Below are positions 35,620-44,637 of a stretch of DNA of 64,000 nucleotides, in pieces. Source of the stretch: Thiocystis violacea (GTDB lineage Bacteria; Pseudomonadota; Gammaproteobacteria; Chromatiales; Chromatiaceae); NCBI RefSeq assembly GCF_016583575.1, contig NZ_NRRG01000012.1, forward strand, positions 32,594-96,593, in the 5' to 3' direction. How positions within the stretch are numbered: position 1 is the first letter of the stretch; each line of letters opens with the position of its first letter. A model generated the notes under the pieces. That model saw nothing but the letters and a program-made list of their open reading frames with translations. It made no database searches and was not told the DNA's origin. A program made the translations under genes and the position numbers.

Positions 35620-36481
35620 CGCCTACCGTCTTGGCGGCTCACTCTACGTGCCCGTCACCCATCGGGACGTCTCGCGCATCGCCAACGGGGCCAAATGGCC
35701 CGAGTTGCGTTCGGTCATTTTCTGTACCGAGGACTCGGTCGCGCCGAGCGCGCTCGAATTCGGGCTCGACAATCTGCGGCGCTGCCTCGAAGGCATGGAG
35801 CCCCGTCATTCGCTTCTGCGGTTCGTGCGTGTGCGCAATCCCGATATCCTGGCCTGGTTGCTGGAATTGCCCGGCATCGAGAAGCTGGATGGTTTCGTCT
35901 TCCCGAAATTCGACCGCCAGAACGCCGACCAGTACATGGAACGGCTCGAGGGCTCCCGGCATCTCTGCATGCCGACGCTCGAAACCCACGACGTATTCGA
36001 ACCCGCGCGCATGATCGCGCTGCGTGATCATCTCATCGAGCGCGGCTATCAGAACCGGATCCTCGCGCTGCGCATCGGCGGCAACGACCTGCTCGCCCTG
36101 CTCGGCATCCGCCGACCGCGCGACCGGACCATTTACCGCACGCCGCTGGGTCAAACCATCGCCAACCTGGTGACGGTCTTCAAACCGCATGGATTTCAGC
36201 TCACCGCGCCGGTCTTCGAGCACATCGACTGTCCGGAAATTCTGCGCGAGGAACTCAACGACGACATCGCCCACGGACTCTGCGGCAAGACCGCGATCCA
36301 CCCCAGTCAGCTACCCGCGATCGAGGCGGGTTTTCGCATCTCGCCGAACGACCTTGAAGCGGCCCGCCGCATCCTGGTCGAGGATCGGGCCGTTTTCAAG
36401 TTCGAGGGCTCCATGTGCGAACCGGCCACGCACAGCAGTTGGGCGCGACACATCCTGGAGCGCACAGCGCTCGACTCCTGA
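35612..36481 (+). CDS. HpcH/HpaI/CitE-like C-C bond lyase (Ter biosynthetic module)
   Basis: This 289-residue TIM-barrel protein starts at ATG 35612, overlapping the previous stop. Seen: LRSVIFCTEDSVAPSALEFG with the acidic metal-site residues (E-D), RFVRVRNPDILAWLLELPGI (Arg of the substrate phosphate or carboxylate site), IEKLDGFVFPKFDRQNADQY, LCMPTLETHDVFEPARMIAL, RILALRIGGNDLLALLGIRR and CGKTAIHPSQLPAIEAGF; the last resembles the CitE-family GKxxIHPxQ motif. CitE relatives cleave or form C-C bonds next to an acyl-CoA or keto acid. In the predicted Ter pathway this enzyme adds to or cuts the base-like moiety. It is the last gene of the cluster. Confidence 0.9.
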   Translation: MLSAYRLGGSLYVPVTHRDVSRIANGAKWPELRSVIFCTEDSVAPSALEFGLDNLRRCLEGMEPRHSLLRFVRVRNPDILAWLLELPGIEKLDGFVFPKFDRQNADQYMERLEGSRHLCMPTLETHDVFEPARMIALRDHLIERGYQNRILALRIGGNDLLALLGIRRPRDRTIYRTPLGQTIANLVTVFKPHGFQLTAPVFEHIDCPEILREELNDDIAHGLCGKTAIHPSQLPAIEAGFRISPNDLEAARRILVEDRAVFKFEGSMCEPATHSSWARHILERTALDS

Positions 36482-36659
36482 GCGGGACGCGGAAGGTTGG
36501 ATCGCGGCCATCTCGCGGTTCGGTCGAGCGGTGCGCTGGGGTTCGCTTCCGCTCGCCCCAACCAGGCATCCGTCATGGTCGCGCCCGCGGATCAGGGGTG
36601 CCAGGTTTCCCGGAAATCACCTTAATGGCCGTGTGTTCCAGCCTGGGCTGAAGCCAGCG

Positions 36660-37625
36660 TCAGAGCCCGTAGGGATCCTGATACCAATCCCGCAGGATCT
36701 TGAGGTCGCGGGCGGGCAGATAGGCGTAGGCGCCCATCAGGTCCGCGTGTACCGCCTCGGCCAGTTTGTGCGAGACCTGGCGGTTGGTCAGCATGTGGAA
36801 ATACCAGGCGAAGGGGTAGCCGAGTTCTCGGTCGAAGCCGTGGATCTGGTTCGCCAGACCGGCGCCCCGCGCGACCTCGGCATCCGGTAGGGCGGGGGGG
36901 CGACGCTCCTGGAGCGCGGCCACGGGCTTGGCGCTCAGATGTCCGTCGCCGTCGCGATCCTGATACTCGCGGATGGCCAGCACCCAGTGGTGGCAGAAGC
37001 CCTCGGATTCGACGGCGGAGCTGCGGTCCCAGTCGTCGAGGAAGCGCGCCAGCCGGGGGCTGGCATCGCGCGAGGCGATCAGGTCCGGGACGCGCAGCAG
37101 ACGTCGGAACAGCCAGCGTGGCTGACCGACCGGCTCGGGCTCCAGACGGGGGAAGTCGAGCGGATCGACAAAATCGGCGATGCTGTCCGGAAACCAGTCG
37201 GGATCCGAAATGGTCCGGTCCAGCACCTCCTGCAGCTGCTCGATCTCGATCTGGATGAAATCGCGCGCCAGTGGGCCGGTCCGGGCCACCAGATAGTGCG
37301 TCTGGCCGTTGAGACGGGTGGCGAAATAGCGCGCGTCCGAGAGCTTGAACATGAGTTCGTCGATATCGCCGCCGGATTCCGCCTCGGCCCACTCCGTGAT
37401 GTTGTGGGCTATGCGCCGGCCGTCGAGATCCACCACCCCGCCCAGCCGATGCCAGCCCGATCGGGTCATGGCGTGCGCCACCTCCAGGTCGGGCATGAGG
37501 GATTGGATGGCCCCCACCAGGGCCTCGATCCCGTCGGCGGCTTCCATCGTCTGGCAGGTGCGCGCCATGCGCGTTTCCAGATCGGCCGTGGGTCCAGGGG
37601 CCAGAGTGCTCGCTGTCTTCACCAT
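36660..37625 (-). CDS. Uncharacterised nif-cluster protein
   Basis: The 321-residue protein starts at ATG 37625 (MVKTASTLAPGPTADLETRM). I recognise no catalytic domain. Visible features: an N-terminal segment (AADGIEALVGAIQSLMPDLE, EVAHAMTRSGWHRLGGVVDL), a middle rich in Asp/Phe/Pro (DPDWFPDSIADFVDPLDFPR), FLDDWDRSSAVESEGFCHHW, YQDRDGDGHLSAKPVAALQE, and a Trp/Tyr-rich end (YPFAWYFHMLTNRQVSHKLA). It has few cysteines, so it is probably not an Fe-S protein. It is the last gene of the minus-strand run starting at nifH and follows the LRV protein by 59 bases. That context is the only clue: a role in nitrogenase assembly or protection. Confidence 0.75.
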   Translation of the reverse strand: MVKTASTLAPGPTADLETRMARTCQTMEAADGIEALVGAIQSLMPDLEVAHAMTRSGWHRLGGVVDLDGRRIAHNITEWAEAESGGDIDELMFKLSDARYFATRLNGQTHYLVARTGPLARDFIQIEIEQLQEVLDRTISDPDWFPDSIADFVDPLDFPRLEPEPVGQPRWLFRRLLRVPDLIASRDASPRLARFLDDWDRSSAVESEGFCHHWVLAIREYQDRDGDGHLSAKPVAALQERRPPALPDAEVARGAGLANQIHGFDRELGYPFAWYFHMLTNRQVSHKLAEAVHADLMGAYAYLPARDLKILRDWYQDPYGL

Positions 37626-37684
37626 GTGCTTCGACTCGACAAGTTCGTTGTACGGGGGCTCGCGGCTCGGGGCTCGCGCGCGGG

Positions 37685-38449
37685 TCAAGGTGTCCCCTTG
37701 GCCGGATTTCGGGCGGTCCGCTCCTCGGCGATCGCCCGCACGTCCGGGTCGGGATCATCGAGCAGTGGAGCGAGCGCCTCCGGCGGCAGGCGCTCAGCCA
37801 GACGCGCACGCACCCGCCAGTCCGGGTCGCTGATCAAGAGCCCGACCTCGCCGAGGCCGATGCGCTCGGCGACCTTGAGGCGAACCTCGGGCTCGGGGTC
37901 GTCGCGCATCAGGCCGAGACTCTCGACCGGCAGACGCTCGGCGACCGTGACCCGCACCTGACGGTCCGGGTCACGAATCATGCGGAACAGCCGGCCGGGG
38001 GCGAGCCGTCGCGCGACATACTGACGGACCAGATAATCGGGATCGGTCGCGAGTCGCTCGACCCGATCCGGCGGCAGCCGGTCGGCGATGGTGACGCGCA
38101 CCTCGCGGTCGGGATCGCCGATCAGGGCGTCCAGGGCCTCGATCGGCAGGCGGTAGGCGAGTACGCGCCGCACCACCTCGTCTGGATCCTGGATCAGCGG
38201 CAGGAGCTTTTTCTGGGAGAGATAACGGGCCGCGATGGCGCGTCGCTCCCAAAAGGCATCCCCCGCGTAATCGTCGGCGAGCGACGGATTGACACGGAAG
38301 AAGCGTTCAATCTGCCGACCGCTCATGGCGCGCACGCAGACATCGCCCGGCGTGCAGCGTCCCTCGGTCAGCAGATCGCGCCGATGGGGACAGAGGTTGC
38401 AATCGCCGAGCGAGGCGCGGGCTGGCTTGATGTCCTCGGACGAAGTCAT
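37685..38449 (-). CDS. Fe-S cluster/leucine-rich-variant (LRV) repeat protein
   Basis: This 254-residue protein starts at ATG 38449. The N-terminal about 45 residues hold four cysteines in the order GDCNLCPHRRDLLTEGRCTP then GDVCVRAMSG, the 4Fe-4S part of LRV proteins. The rest (about 80-245) is a superhelix of repeats of about 24 residues, each with the core D-P-D-x-x-V-R-x-x-V-A-x-R-L-P (for example DPDREVRVTIADRLPPDRVE and DPDRQVRVTVAERLPVESLG). About eight repeats can be counted. The type protein comes from the Azotobacter nif region, and the genes are regularly nif-linked, yet the function is not known. It lies 20 bases before the small protein gene upstream. Confidence 0.9.
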   Translation of the reverse strand: MTSSEDIKPARASLGDCNLCPHRRDLLTEGRCTPGDVCVRAMSGRQIERFFRVNPSLADDYAGDAFWERRAIAARYLSQKKLLPLIQDPDEVVRRVLAYRLPIEALDALIGDPDREVRVTIADRLPPDRVERLATDPDYLVRQYVARRLAPGRLFRMIRDPDRQVRVTVAERLPVESLGLMRDDPEPEVRLKVAERIGLGEVGLLISDPDWRVRARLAERLPPEALAPLLDDPDPDVRAIAEERTARNPAKGTP

Positions 38450-38469
38450 GGCCGCGTCATTGGGGGCGG

Positions 38470-38739
38470 TCAGGCCGCGTCCTCGACCTGGGCGAGCAGC
38501 AGACCGGTCGCCGCCTCGGGGTCGGTCGTGAGCTTGAGACAATGGTCGCGGCCATCCACCAGATAGATGTTGAAGCCGTCGGTGGCCTGGAAGGGCTCGG
38601 CCGCGCCGACGTCATCGTCCAGACAGTGGGTAAAATGCAGATCCGCGAAGTGCTCGCGCAGGGCGGCGAGGGTCTGCTCGTTGAGACCGGCGCGCCGCAC
38701 GATTTCCGCGACCTGCTGGATGCGGACGGCCTCGATCAT
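38470..38739 (-). CDS. Small nif-associated protein (DUF6129-like)
   Basis: This 89-residue protein (MIEAVRIQQVAEIVRRAGLN and on) starts at ATG 38739, overlapping the stop of the NafY-like gene by four bases (ATGA). The second half reads HFTHCLDDDVGAAEPFQATD and FNIYLVDGRDHCLKLTTDPE, an alternating strand-helix pattern. Small proteins of this kind occur downstream of nifX/nafY-like genes in several gammaproteobacterial nif clusters. No activity is known. Translational coupling with the NafY-like protein suggests joint function in cofactor handling. Confidence 0.7.
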   Translation of the reverse strand: MIEAVRIQQVAEIVRRAGLNEQTLAALREHFADLHFTHCLDDDVGAAEPFQATDGFNIYLVDGRDHCLKLTTDPEAATGLLLAQVEDAA

Positions 38740-39443
38740 GCCTCGGTCTCGTCGCGTTCGAAGCGGATCCGTTCCTCGGGCGCATGCCCCATCGCCTTGG
38801 CCAGCCAGGGCGGGGCCTTGCCGGCGAGGATCGTCTGGAGCGCGGTCATGCGCTCGCGCGCGCCGCCGCCGTTGGCGTCCTTGATGGGATGGATGTCCTT
38901 CTTGACCACCTTGGCTGCGGCCGGTCCGCCGATGGAGGCGACATAGAGCACCTGGCAATCGGCGATGAGTCCGGCTCGGTAGGCGTTCTTGTCGTCTCCC
39001 GCCTGCGATTCGTCCACCTCGCGAACGTCGATCAGGCGATGCTCGGCGGCCGAGACCTGATAGACGAGAAAGCGGCGCGCGGCGCCGAAATGTCCATCGA
39101 GATCCTCGCCATGATCGGAGGCGCAGGCGACCCGGATGGAGTCCGGCATGTCGCCATCGGCGTAAGGCTCGATCGCCGGAGGCACGTCCGGCGCGTCCAG
39201 TCCCTCGCCCTTGAGGATGGCGAGCGCCGCTTTCAGCTCGGACGGGTCGAGATGGGCGAATTCGCCATCGGCGGCCTGCTTCAGATCCTTGACCTTGAGA
39301 CCGGCGAGGCTCTCGGCGGTGGGCGGAAGCCCCACGGCGTCCGCCAGCACCCGGATCAGACGCGCGGGCTCGGTATCCGGTAGGGTGCGCGCGGCCAGGC
39401 CGATGCGCAGGGCGATGTCTTCGGAGAGAGAGCCGTTGGCCAT
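38736..39443 (-). CDS. NafY/NifX-type FeMo-cofactor-binding protein
   Basis: This 235-residue protein starts at ATG 39443 (MANGSLSEDIALRIGLAART). The N-terminal about 95 residues form a helical domain (RVLADAVGLPPTAESLAGLK, LDPSELKAALAILKGEG) as in NafY. The C-terminal domain (about 105-225) is the dinitrogenase iron-molybdenum cofactor family: IRVACASDHGEDLDGHFGAA (with the G-H-F-G motif), RRFLVYQVSAAEHRLIDVRE and CQVLYVASIGGPAAAKVVKK. Family members hold FeMo-co or its precursor NifB-co during nitrogenase assembly. The two-domain length is that of NafY/NifY rather than the shorter NifX. Confidence 0.88.
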   Translation of the reverse strand: MANGSLSEDIALRIGLAARTLPDTEPARLIRVLADAVGLPPTAESLAGLKVKDLKQAADGEFAHLDPSELKAALAILKGEGLDAPDVPPAIEPYADGDMPDSIRVACASDHGEDLDGHFGAARRFLVYQVSAAEHRLIDVREVDESQAGDDKNAYRAGLIADCQVLYVASIGGPAAAKVVKKDIHPIKDANGGGARERMTALQTILAGKAPPWLAKAMGHAPEERIRFERDETEA

Positions 39444-39603
39444 GTTGGATTTCCCCAGGCGTGTTGGTGAATGCGCGACCCTGCGCCGGATACGCTTGAT
39501 CGCCGTCATGGCGGATCGGCATGGTCGTCAGCCGCTCTTTCCCGCGAGTCTCGGCTTGGACCGCTATCCTCGAAAGGAGAAACCGGAAATCACGATACTC
39601 AGC

Positions 39604-39630
39604 TGACAACTGACAACTGACAACTGACAA
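39604..39630. repeat. Tandem TGACAAC heptamer array (about four units)
   Basis: TGACAAC occurs three times in a row, followed by TGACAAG. The same unit is repeated eight times at 56391-56446. It lies between the ferredoxin gene and the NafY-like gene. Confidence 0.9.
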
Positions 39631-39658
39631 GTCGGGCGTTCCCTCGCCCCCGGTCGCC

Positions 39659-39859
39659 TCAGACCGGTACGATGCAGTCGTCTTCCATGCAGGCTTCCAG
39701 GCATTGCGGGCTGCCGGGCTCGCCGTCACCCTCGCATTCGCTACAGGTGTTGGCGTCGATCTTGTAGACGCCCTTGAAGGGTGTGATGGACTGGGTCGGG
39801 CAGACCGGCTCGCAGTCGCCACAGGCCGTGCAAAGGTCTCGAACGATTTTCAGTGCCAT
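39659..39859 (-). CDS. nif-linked 2[4Fe-4S] ferredoxin
   Basis: This 66-residue ferredoxin begins MALKIVRDLCTACGDCEPVC, giving the first cluster motif CxxCxxCxxxCP (CTACGDCEPVCP). A second set of cysteines (CSECEGDGEPGSPQCLEACM) follows with a longer spacing between the second and third Cys, as in the YfhL/FdxN-like Alvin-type ferredoxins known from Chromatiaceae. Such proteins have very low redox potentials. Its place after nifT suggests electron supply to nitrogenase or to cofactor assembly. A further Cys sits in EDDCIVPV at the end. Confidence 0.92.
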   Translation of the reverse strand: MALKIVRDLCTACGDCEPVCPTQSITPFKGVYKIDANTCSECEGDGEPGSPQCLEACMEDDCIVPV

Positions 39860-39914
39860 TGGGATTCTCCAGTGTTCGCTTGCGTCTCGCGGCGGCGTGG
39901 CCGCGAGCCATCAT

Positions 39915-40133
39915 TCATTCATCCCCGCGCTTGAAGCGCAGGGTGGTCGGAAACGCGGGCGGTGGGCTGATGGGATCAATGTACCAGCGCGATCCGTCGG
40001 TCAGCTCCACTTCCCCGCCCCAGGTCTCGGCGGTATCCATTTCCACGGAGGCGATGGTCTCCTCCATGTCCTTCTTGGCGACGTAGAAGAGCAGGGCTCC
40101 GGCGTCGTTTTTGCGAATCATCACGTTGGGCAT
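39915..40133 (-). CDS. nifT: NifT/FixU protein
   Basis: This 72-residue protein (MPNVMIRKNDAGALLFYVAK, KDMEETIASVEMDTAETWGG, EVELTDGSRWYIDPI) matches the NifT/FixU family, which is always found after nifK. ATG 40133 was chosen because the family starts M-(P/K)-x-V-M-I-R. NifT is small and beta-rich, is not essential in tested diazotrophs and has no proven role, though a part in FeMo-protein maturation has been suggested. It lies 101 bases after the nifK stop. Confidence 0.94.
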   Translation of the reverse strand: MPNVMIRKNDAGALLFYVAKKDMEETIASVEMDTAETWGGEVELTDGSRWYIDPISPPPAFPTTLRFKRGDE

Positions 40134-40234
40134 AGGGATCTCGCTTCCGGATTGGGCTGGCCGAGGGCCTATCAATACAAAGAGACGGGTTATTCGGCGA
40201 AGTGGACGCGGCGCCGGGGCGCCGCGATCCAAGC

Positions 40235-41806
40235 CTAGCGAACCAGGTCGTAGTTGTAGTCGGTCACGCCCATCTCGCGGGTCTCTTCGTCCAGACGCTC
40301 CAGCACCGCGTTCACCAGGGTGGTGAGGATGTACATGGCACCCTCGTAGCCCAGGGTGGTCATGCGATGCAGGTGATGACGGTCGAAGATCGGGAAGCCG
40401 ATGCGGATCAACGGCACCTCGAACTCCTTACCCTTGTGCAGGGTGTCGCGCTGGATGAACTTGCCGTAGCTGTTGCCGATCAGGAAGTCCGGCTTGTCGG
40501 TGAAGCACAGCGAGCGCAGATGCCAGAGGTCGCAGCCGATGTGGACCTGACCGCTGGCGCCGAAGGGCGAGGAGGCCAGCACCTTTTCCACTTCCTTCTT
40601 CCAGCGCTTGTTGGCGTGGTTGCAGAGGATGTGGGTCGGCTCGGCGCCCAGCTCCAGCAGGAACTTGACCATGCCCAGGAGGTAGTCGGCGTCACCGTAG
40701 AGCGCGAACTTCTTGCCGTGCAGCCAGGTGTGGCTGTCGGTCATCATATCGACCAGACGGCCGCGCTCCTTCGCCAGCGACTCCGGGATTTCCTTGCCGG
40801 AAAGCTCGGCGACCTTCATCAGGAACTCGTCGGTCCACTCCAGACCCATCGGGATGTTGATGGTCGGGGTCTTGTGGTTCCAGGTGATCTCGGCGAATTT
40901 CTTGGTCTTGGGCAACTGCCAGTGCTGGAGACAGAGGGTGTCGATGGCATTGGGGGCGTCGCGCATCTCGTCGAGCGTGGTGCCACCCGCGTACATGCGG
41001 AACTCGCCGTCGGCCGGGGTATCCAGCACCTCGGTCGGATCGCACAGCAGGCTGTAGCCGACGCCCATCTCCTTCATCATGCGATGCAGGACGCGGTAGT
41101 TACCCAGATAGGTCTCGAAGCCCGGCACGATGTTGATCTTGCCGTTGGAGCCGACCTTCTTGCCGTCCATATAGTTCAGCGTCAGATGACGCTGAATGCC
41201 CTCGAACATGTTGTCCCAGCCGGTGGTGTGGCTGCCGACGAAGCTCGGGGTGTGGGCGAAGGGGACCGGGAAATTCTCCGGGATATAGCCTTCCTTCCTG
41301 GAGTTGCCGATGAAGGCGTTGAGGTCGTCACCGATGACCTCGGCCATGCAGGTGGTGCTGACCGCGATCATGTCCGGCTTGTAGAGCGCGCGGGCGTTCT
41401 CCAGACCGTCGAACATGTTCTTCTGGCCGCCGAAGACCGCCGCGTCCTCGGTCATGGAGTCGGACACGCAGGCGATCGGCTCCTTGAAGTGACGGTTGAA
41501 GTAGGAACGGAAGTAGGCGACGCAGCCCTGCGAACCATGCACATAGGGTAGGGTCTTCTCGAAGCCCAGTGCGCAGAGCACGGCGCCGAGCGGCTGGCAA
41601 GCCTTGGCCGGGTTGATGGTCAGGGCCTCGCGCTTGAAGTTCAGCTCCTGGTATTCCTGGGTCGTGGTCCACTTGAAGACCTCTTCGATCTTGTCGATCG
41701 AGGGGGTTTCTTCCACCAGCGCCCGCTTGGCGCCGAGGTTTTCCTTGTAGTCCTCGTCACGGAACAGCGGGTAGCAGGGTTTGATCTTGTCGACGGTCTG
41801 GCTCAT
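40235..41806 (-). CDS. nifK: Nitrogenase MoFe protein beta subunit
   Basis: The protein has 523 residues from ATG 41806 (MSQTVDKIKPCYPLFRDEDY). P-cluster ligands are visible in the segments AKACQPLGAVLCALGFEKTL, VHGSQGCVAYFRSYFNRHFK and VSTTCMAEVIGDDLNAFIGN. Other family marks: YVHGSQGC, FAHTPSFVGSHTTGWDNMFE, LPKTKKFAEITWNHKTPTIN and the C-terminal RIGFPIFDRHHLHRMTTLGY. NifK forms the alpha2-beta2 dinitrogenase with NifD and shares the P-cluster at the subunit interface. Length is normal for the Mo system. It follows nifD by 132 bases, which contain a repeat. Confidence 0.98.
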   Translation of the reverse strand: MSQTVDKIKPCYPLFRDEDYKENLGAKRALVEETPSIDKIEEVFKWTTTQEYQELNFKREALTINPAKACQPLGAVLCALGFEKTLPYVHGSQGCVAYFRSYFNRHFKEPIACVSDSMTEDAAVFGGQKNMFDGLENARALYKPDMIAVSTTCMAEVIGDDLNAFIGNSRKEGYIPENFPVPFAHTPSFVGSHTTGWDNMFEGIQRHLTLNYMDGKKVGSNGKINIVPGFETYLGNYRVLHRMMKEMGVGYSLLCDPTEVLDTPADGEFRMYAGGTTLDEMRDAPNAIDTLCLQHWQLPKTKKFAEITWNHKTPTINIPMGLEWTDEFLMKVAELSGKEIPESLAKERGRLVDMMTDSHTWLHGKKFALYGDADYLLGMVKFLLELGAEPTHILCNHANKRWKKEVEKVLASSPFGASGQVHIGCDLWHLRSLCFTDKPDFLIGNSYGKFIQRDTLHKGKEFEVPLIRIGFPIFDRHHLHRMTTLGYEGAMYILTTLVNAVLERLDEETREMGVTDYNYDLVR

Positions 41807-41867
41807 GCGTGTGCTCCTGCCGCGCCGCGAATTGGCGGACGCAGACATGAAAAGGGAAGTCTGGGCT

Positions 41868-41935
41868 TCCAGCCGCCAGCCTCCGGCCGTCAGCACGAGG
41901 TGCTGGCGGCTGTCGGCTAGAAGCTGGCGGCGGAC
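41868..41935. repeat. Clustered inverted copies of GCTGGCGGCT between nifD and nifK
   Basis: AGCCGCCAGC at 41871-41880 is followed by TGCTGGCGGCTG at 41901-41912 and AGCTGGCGGCGG at 41922-41933, so one arm can pair with either of two others. The sequence lies between nifD and nifK and could form a stem in the nifHDK transcript. A relative is at 11262-11307. Confidence 0.6.
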
Positions 41936-41938
41936 AAA

Positions 41939-43423
41939 TCAGGCGCTGGCGGCGATCTTCTCGGCCTCGCCCTCGGCGGGCTTCTGCCAGGGCGCCTGCA
42001 TGCTCTTCCAGCAGGGATTGTTGATAGTCATGTCCATGTCGCGGGCGAAGATGGCGAAGCCGTCGTAGCCGTGATAAGGACCGGAGTAATCCCAGGAGTG
42101 CATCTGGCGGAAGGGCACGCCCATCTTCTGGAAGATGTACTTTTCCTTGATGCCGGAGCCGATCAGGTCGGGCTTGACCTTCTTGACGAATTCCTCGAAT
42201 TCATAGCCGGTGACGTCATCGTAGAGCAGGGTCGCGTTGCCCATTTCCTTGATGGTGCGGTCGTAGTCGTCGTTGTGCGCGAACTCGTAACCGGTGCCGA
42301 CCACTTCCATGCCGAGGTCTTCATAGGCGCCGATGACGTGACGCGGACGCAGACCGCCGACATACAGCATGACCCGCTTGCCTTCCAGACGCGGACGGTA
42401 CTTGGCGACGATCGCCTGATACTCGGCCTCGTACTTGGCGATGACCTTCTCGGCGTTGGCCTGGATGGTCTCGTCGAAGAAGGCGGCGATCTTGCGCAAC
42501 GACTCGGCGATCTTGGTCGGGCCGAAGAAGTTGTACTCCATCCATGGCACCCCGTACTTCTCTTCCATGAAGCGGCTGATGTAGTTCATGGAGCGATAGC
42601 AGTGGATGAGGTTGAGCTTGACCTTGGGGGTCAGCTCCATCTCGGACAGGGTGCCGTCGCCGGACCACTGTGCCACCACGCGCAGACCCATCTCTTCCAG
42701 CAGGATGCGCGAGGCCCAGGCGTCGCCGCCGATGTTGTAGTCGCCGATCACCGCCACGTCATAGGGGGTGGTCGCGAAGGACTCGTCACCATCGCGGTTG
42801 CCGATGACCCAGTCACGGATGGCATCGTTGGCGATGTGGTGACCCAGCGACTGGGACACACCACGGAAACCCTCGCAGCGCACCGGCACGATCGGCTTCT
42901 CCAGCTCCTTGGCCTTTTTCTTGGAGACCGCCTCAATGTCGTCGCCGATCAGACCGATCGGACACTCGGACTGGACGCTGATGCCCTTGACCAGCGGGAA
43001 GAGCTGCTCGATCTCGTCGATCAGCTTGGCCAGCTTCTTGTCGCCGCCGAACACGATGTCCTTCTCCTGGAAGTCCGAGGTGAAGTTCATGGTGCCGAAG
43101 GTGTTCACGCCGGTGTGACCGACGTAGTAGTTGCGGCGGCCGGCGCGCGAATACTGACCGCAGCCGACCGGGCCGTGGGAGATGTGAACCATATCCTTGA
43201 TCGGACCCCAAACCACGCCCTTGGAGCCGGCGTAGGCGCAGCCGCGCACGGTCATGACGCCGGGCAGTGACTTGCGGTTGGAGGTGATGCACTTCTTGGA
43301 CTGCTCGATCGACTGATCGTTGACGGCCAAATGCTTGGCGCGATCCTTCTTGGCCTTATCCGGGTAGACCTCAAGGACCTCCTGGATGAGGGCCTGGGTC
43401 TCTTCGCGAGTCAATGCTGTCAT
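41939..43423 (-). CDS. nifD: Nitrogenase MoFe protein alpha subunit
   Basis: The protein has 494 residues from ATG 43423 ([20 protein letters not shown]). P-cluster ligand segments are [40 protein letters not shown] and [20 protein letters not shown]. FeMo-cofactor ligands are Cys in [20 protein letters not shown] and His in [22 protein letters not shown] residues around the cofactor ([20 protein letters not shown]) are also present. These mark it as the Mo type, not VnfD or AnfD. NifD holds the active site of N2 reduction. It lies 139 bases after nifH. Confidence 0.98.
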   Translation of the reverse strand: MTALTREETQALIQEVLEVYPDKAKKDRAKHLAVNDQSIEQSKKCITSNRKSLPGVMTVRGCAYAGSKGVVWGPIKDMVHISHGPVGCGQYSRAGRRNYYVGHTGVNTFGTMNFTSDFQEKDIVFGGDKKLAKLIDEIEQLFPLVKGISVQSECPIGLIGDDIEAVSKKKAKELEKPIVPVRCEGFRGVSQSLGHHIANDAIRDWVIGNRDGDESFATTPYDVAVIGDYNIGGDAWASRILLEEMGLRVVAQWSGDGTLSEMELTPKVKLNLIHCYRSMNYISRFMEEKYGVPWMEYNFFGPTKIAESLRKIAAFFDETIQANAEKVIAKYEAEYQAIVAKYRPRLEGKRVMLYVGGLRPRHVIGAYEDLGMEVVGTGYEFAHNDDYDRTIKEMGNATLLYDDVTGYEFEEFVKKVKPDLIGSGIKEKYIFQKMGVPFRQMHSWDYSGPYHGYDGFAIFARDMDMTINNPCWKSMQAPWQKPAEGEAEKIAASA

Positions 43424-43470
43424 GTCTTGTCTCCTACCGTGCCGCCAATCCGCGGACATCCGGCATGAAC

Positions 43471-43510
43471 GTCAGTATTCAGTTGTCAGTGATCAGTCGT
43501 CAGTGGTCAG
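43471..43510. repeat. Degenerate TCAGTNGTCAGT repeat between nifH and nifD
   Basis: CAGTATTCAGTTGTCAGTGA and the following TCAGTCGTCAGTGGTCAG are imperfect copies of a seven-base unit related, on the other strand, to the TGACAAC arrays at 39604 and 56385. Present in the nifH-nifD gap. Confidence 0.6.
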
Positions 43511-43562
43511 CGATGTCTTGGCTGTCCACTGCTAACTGTTCACTGCCCACTTCTTTGCGCGC

Positions 43563-44525
<963 letters not shown>

Positions 44526-44621
44526 TTAGAATATTGGTCTTAATGCATTGTACGGAAAGGGATTGCGTCAAGCTTGCAAGGGCGTTTGATGTGGTCGCAT
44601 CCCCGACAAAGCCGCAGGGGC

Positions 44622-44637
44622 TGTATGGAGAACGACA
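44622..44637 (-). promoter_or_regulatory. NifA-type upstream activator site (TGT-N10-ACA) overlapping the draT start codon
   Basis: TGT at 44622-44624, ten bases, ACA at 44635-44637. The centre is about 115 bases upstream of the nifH -24 box, within the usual range for NifA binding sites. The ten-base spacer begins with the ATG chosen as the draT start. Confidence 0.75.
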
